Source: Pseudonocardiales bacterium
GTDB lineage: Bacteria; Actinomycetota; Actinomycetes; Mycobacteriales; Jatrophihabitantaceae
Reading direction: 5' to 3'
Assembly: GCA_030840415.1 (NCBI GenBank)
Contig: JAVEEO010000067.1
Location: 1 to 6,507, forward strand
DNA length: 6,507 nucleotides
Shown here: piece after piece, positions 5,170-6,507 of the stretch
Position numbering within the stretch: the stretch's first letter is position 1
How the letters are laid out: the number at the start of each line of letters is the position of its first letter
Program-made: the position numbers and the translations under genes
Notes under the pieces: generated by a model
What the model was told of the DNA's origin: nothing
Database searches by the model: none
The model's input: the letters and a program-made list of their open reading frames with translations, nothing else

Positions 5170-6507
5170 TCAGCCGGCGACCTGCTTCTGCTGGCTGATC
5201 CGGAACACCACGAACTCGGCAGGCTTGACCGGAGCGATGCCGACCTCGACCACCAGCTTGCCCTCGTCGATCGACTCCGGCGGGTTGGTCTCGGCGTCAC
5301 ACTTGACGTAGAAGGCCTGGTCGGCGGTGGCGCCGAACAGCGCGCCGGCCGACCACAGCCCGCGCAGGAAGCCGTTCAGGGTCCGCTTGACGCCCTCCCA
5401 CAGGGTCATGTCGTTCGGCTCGAAGACCGCCCACTGGGTACCTTCGAGGATCGTCGACTCGACCATGTTGAACAGCCGCCGGACGTTGATGTAGCGCCAG
5501 TCGCTGTCCGAGGCCAGGGTGCGGGCACCCCAGATCCGGATTCCCCTTGTTCCGAAGGGCCGGATGCAGTTGATGCCCATCGGGTTGAGCAGCGACTGCT
5601 CGTTCTGGGTGACAGTGCGCTCGAGGTCCAGCACGCCGCGGATGGTGTCGTTGGCCGGAGCCTTCCAGACGCCGCGGGTCTCGTCGGTCCGGGCCCAGAC
5701 GCCGGCGATATGGCCCGACGGCGGCATCAGGATCTCGGTGTTGCCGTTGCTGCCGGTCGGGTTGTCGACCTTGATCCAGGGGTAGTACAGCGCGGCGTAG
5801 GCGGAGTCGTACATCGCCACTTCCGAGCGCCAGTCCTTGATCTCCTGCGGGTTCAGCCCGGGCGGCGCGTCCAGGATCGCCATCCGGTTGCCGTTCTGCT
5901 CGCAGTGCGAGATCAGCGCGGTCTGCACCGAGCGCCAGAGGTTGAGGTCGGTCTTGCCGTCGGCGCCGCGGGCGGCGGTGACCAGGTCGGGCACGATCAC
6001 CATGGTCACGTCGTCGGCGACGGCCAGGCCGTTGATGCCGTTGCGGGCCGATTCGGAGCCGGCGAACTGGCGGCTGCTGACCGGCACCGGCTTCGGTGCG
6101 GCGGTGGTGAGCGGGTAGTGGCCCGGCTTGAGGATGTCGAGTTGGCCGGTCAGGTCGGCCTTGGCGTCGAGGTTGACGGTGACCTTGACCTTGGTCGAGG
6201 ACTTGTTCACCACGGTCGCGACGTTGGTGTCACCGGAGGCGAACGTCAGGTGCGGAAAGCTCTCCACCACCTTGCCGCCCTCGATCACCGAGAGGGTGAA
6301 GGGCGACGGGTCGGAGTCCTTCGCGCCGGCGGGCGGCTCCTCGCTGTCGATCTGGACGCTGAGCAGCGCGTCCGGAGTGACGCTCTCGATGCTCAGCGGC
6401 TTGCCGAGCGAGCGGTCGGCCGCGGTCAGCTCGAGGGTGGCCGGCTTGCCCGCGGGCTCGGCGTTGGGGATGCGGCAGATGTAGGCGATGCTGCCGCCGT
6501 TGGCGAA
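5170..6507 (-). CDS. Contractile injection system tail sheath protein (N-terminus outside window)
   Basis: The gene encodes the subunit of the outer sheath, which contracts to drive the inner tube through a target envelope. The frame is open from the right edge to a TGA at 5172-5170, giving 445 visible residues. The visible N-terminus (FANGGSIAYICRI) matches the strand-rich start common in phage-type sheaths, where a Gly-rich turn follows an aromatic residue. A GTG at 6288 is internal, because the same frame continues another 73 codons to the edge. The conserved C-terminal half is clear: a WGART segment at visible residues 326-330, then SDWRYINVRR at about 334-344, then a terminal domain ending in strands (LVVEVGIAPVKPAEFVVFRIS). 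These form the interlocking core of the family. Family members usually have about 480-530 residues, so some 50-90 are missing. About 19 lysines and strong G/C third-position bias contrast with the giant ORF downstream. Family assignment is very secure. Confidence 0.96.
   Translation of the reverse strand, partial: FANGGSIAYICRIPNAEPAGKPATLELTAADRSLGKPLSIESVTPDALLSVQIDSEEPPAGAKDSDPSPFTLSVIEGGKVVESFPHLTFASGDTNVATVVNKSSTKVKVTVNLDAKADLTGQLDILKPGHYPLTTAAPKPVPVSSRQFAGSESARNGINGLAVADDVTMVIVPDLVTAARGADGKTDLNLWRSVQTALISHCEQNGNRMAILDAPPGLNPQEIKDWRSEVAMYDSAYAALYYPWIKVDNPTGSNGNTEILMPPSGHIAGVWARTDETRGVWKAPANDTIRGVLDLERTVTQNEQSLLNPMGINCIRPFGTRGIRIWGARTLASDSDWRYINVRRLFNMVESTILEGTQWAVFEPNDMTLWEGVKRTLNGFLRGLWSAGALFGATADQAFYVKCDAETNPPESIDEGKLVVEVGIAPVKPAEFVVFRISQQKQVAG

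Noticed and set aside
5170..6288. GTG at 6288 as start of the sheath protein
   Set aside because: The frame stays open for 73 more codons to the right edge and encodes typical sheath N-terminal sequence, so this GTG is internal.

Overview
The window looks like part of a chromosome from a high-G+C actinobacterium. G+C is very high throughout, GTG starts are used, Arg is preferred to Lys, and the gene set matches actinobacterial contractile injection systems (CIS). These are phage-tail-like nanomachines of the extracellular/cytosolic CIS type known from Streptomyces. No taxonomic marker is present, so the genus is left open. All supported genes lie on the minus strand and read from right to left as one tightly packed operon.

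In transcription order, 6507-5170 encodes a contractile tail sheath protein whose N-terminus lies outside the window. A 54-56 nt spacer with a strong ribosome binding site follows. Next come a gp19-family inner-tube protein (5114-4638), a tail-assembly-chaperone-like protein with a low-complexity Phe/Gly tail (4641-4120), a 60-residue DUF6760-type protein (4123-3941) and a second, divergent gp19-family tube protein (3948-3490). From the first tube gene onward every junction overlaps by 4 or 8 nt, so translation is probably coupled all the way down. Sheath and tube form the contractile shaft. The two small genes sit where phages keep tail-assembly chaperones. The second tube paralog probably forms the tube end or tube-baseplate adaptor, like Afp5.

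The left 3.5 kb (3493-1) looks empty by homology and is full of spurious plus-strand frames. In fact it is a single uninterrupted minus-strand reading frame of at least 1164 codons. It starts at an ATGA overlap with the second tube gene and is still open at the window edge. I checked every TTA, CTA and TCA on the plus strand of this region and none is in frame. The product appears to be a giant, intrinsically disordered protein rich in Ala, Ser, Gly, Pro and Arg. By hand count the visible part has no Cys, one Lys, one Tyr and about 117 Arg. It has several short in-frame tandem repeats and 14 scattered copies of a hydrophobic-Arg-Arg motif. I do not recognise its family. Its place in a CIS shaft/baseplate operon makes it the most interesting object in the window: a possible cargo, scaffold or CIS accessory protein.

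I see no RNA genes, CRISPR array, insertion sequence, terminator or recognisable promoter. The operon promoter is presumably upstream of the sheath gene, beyond the right edge.
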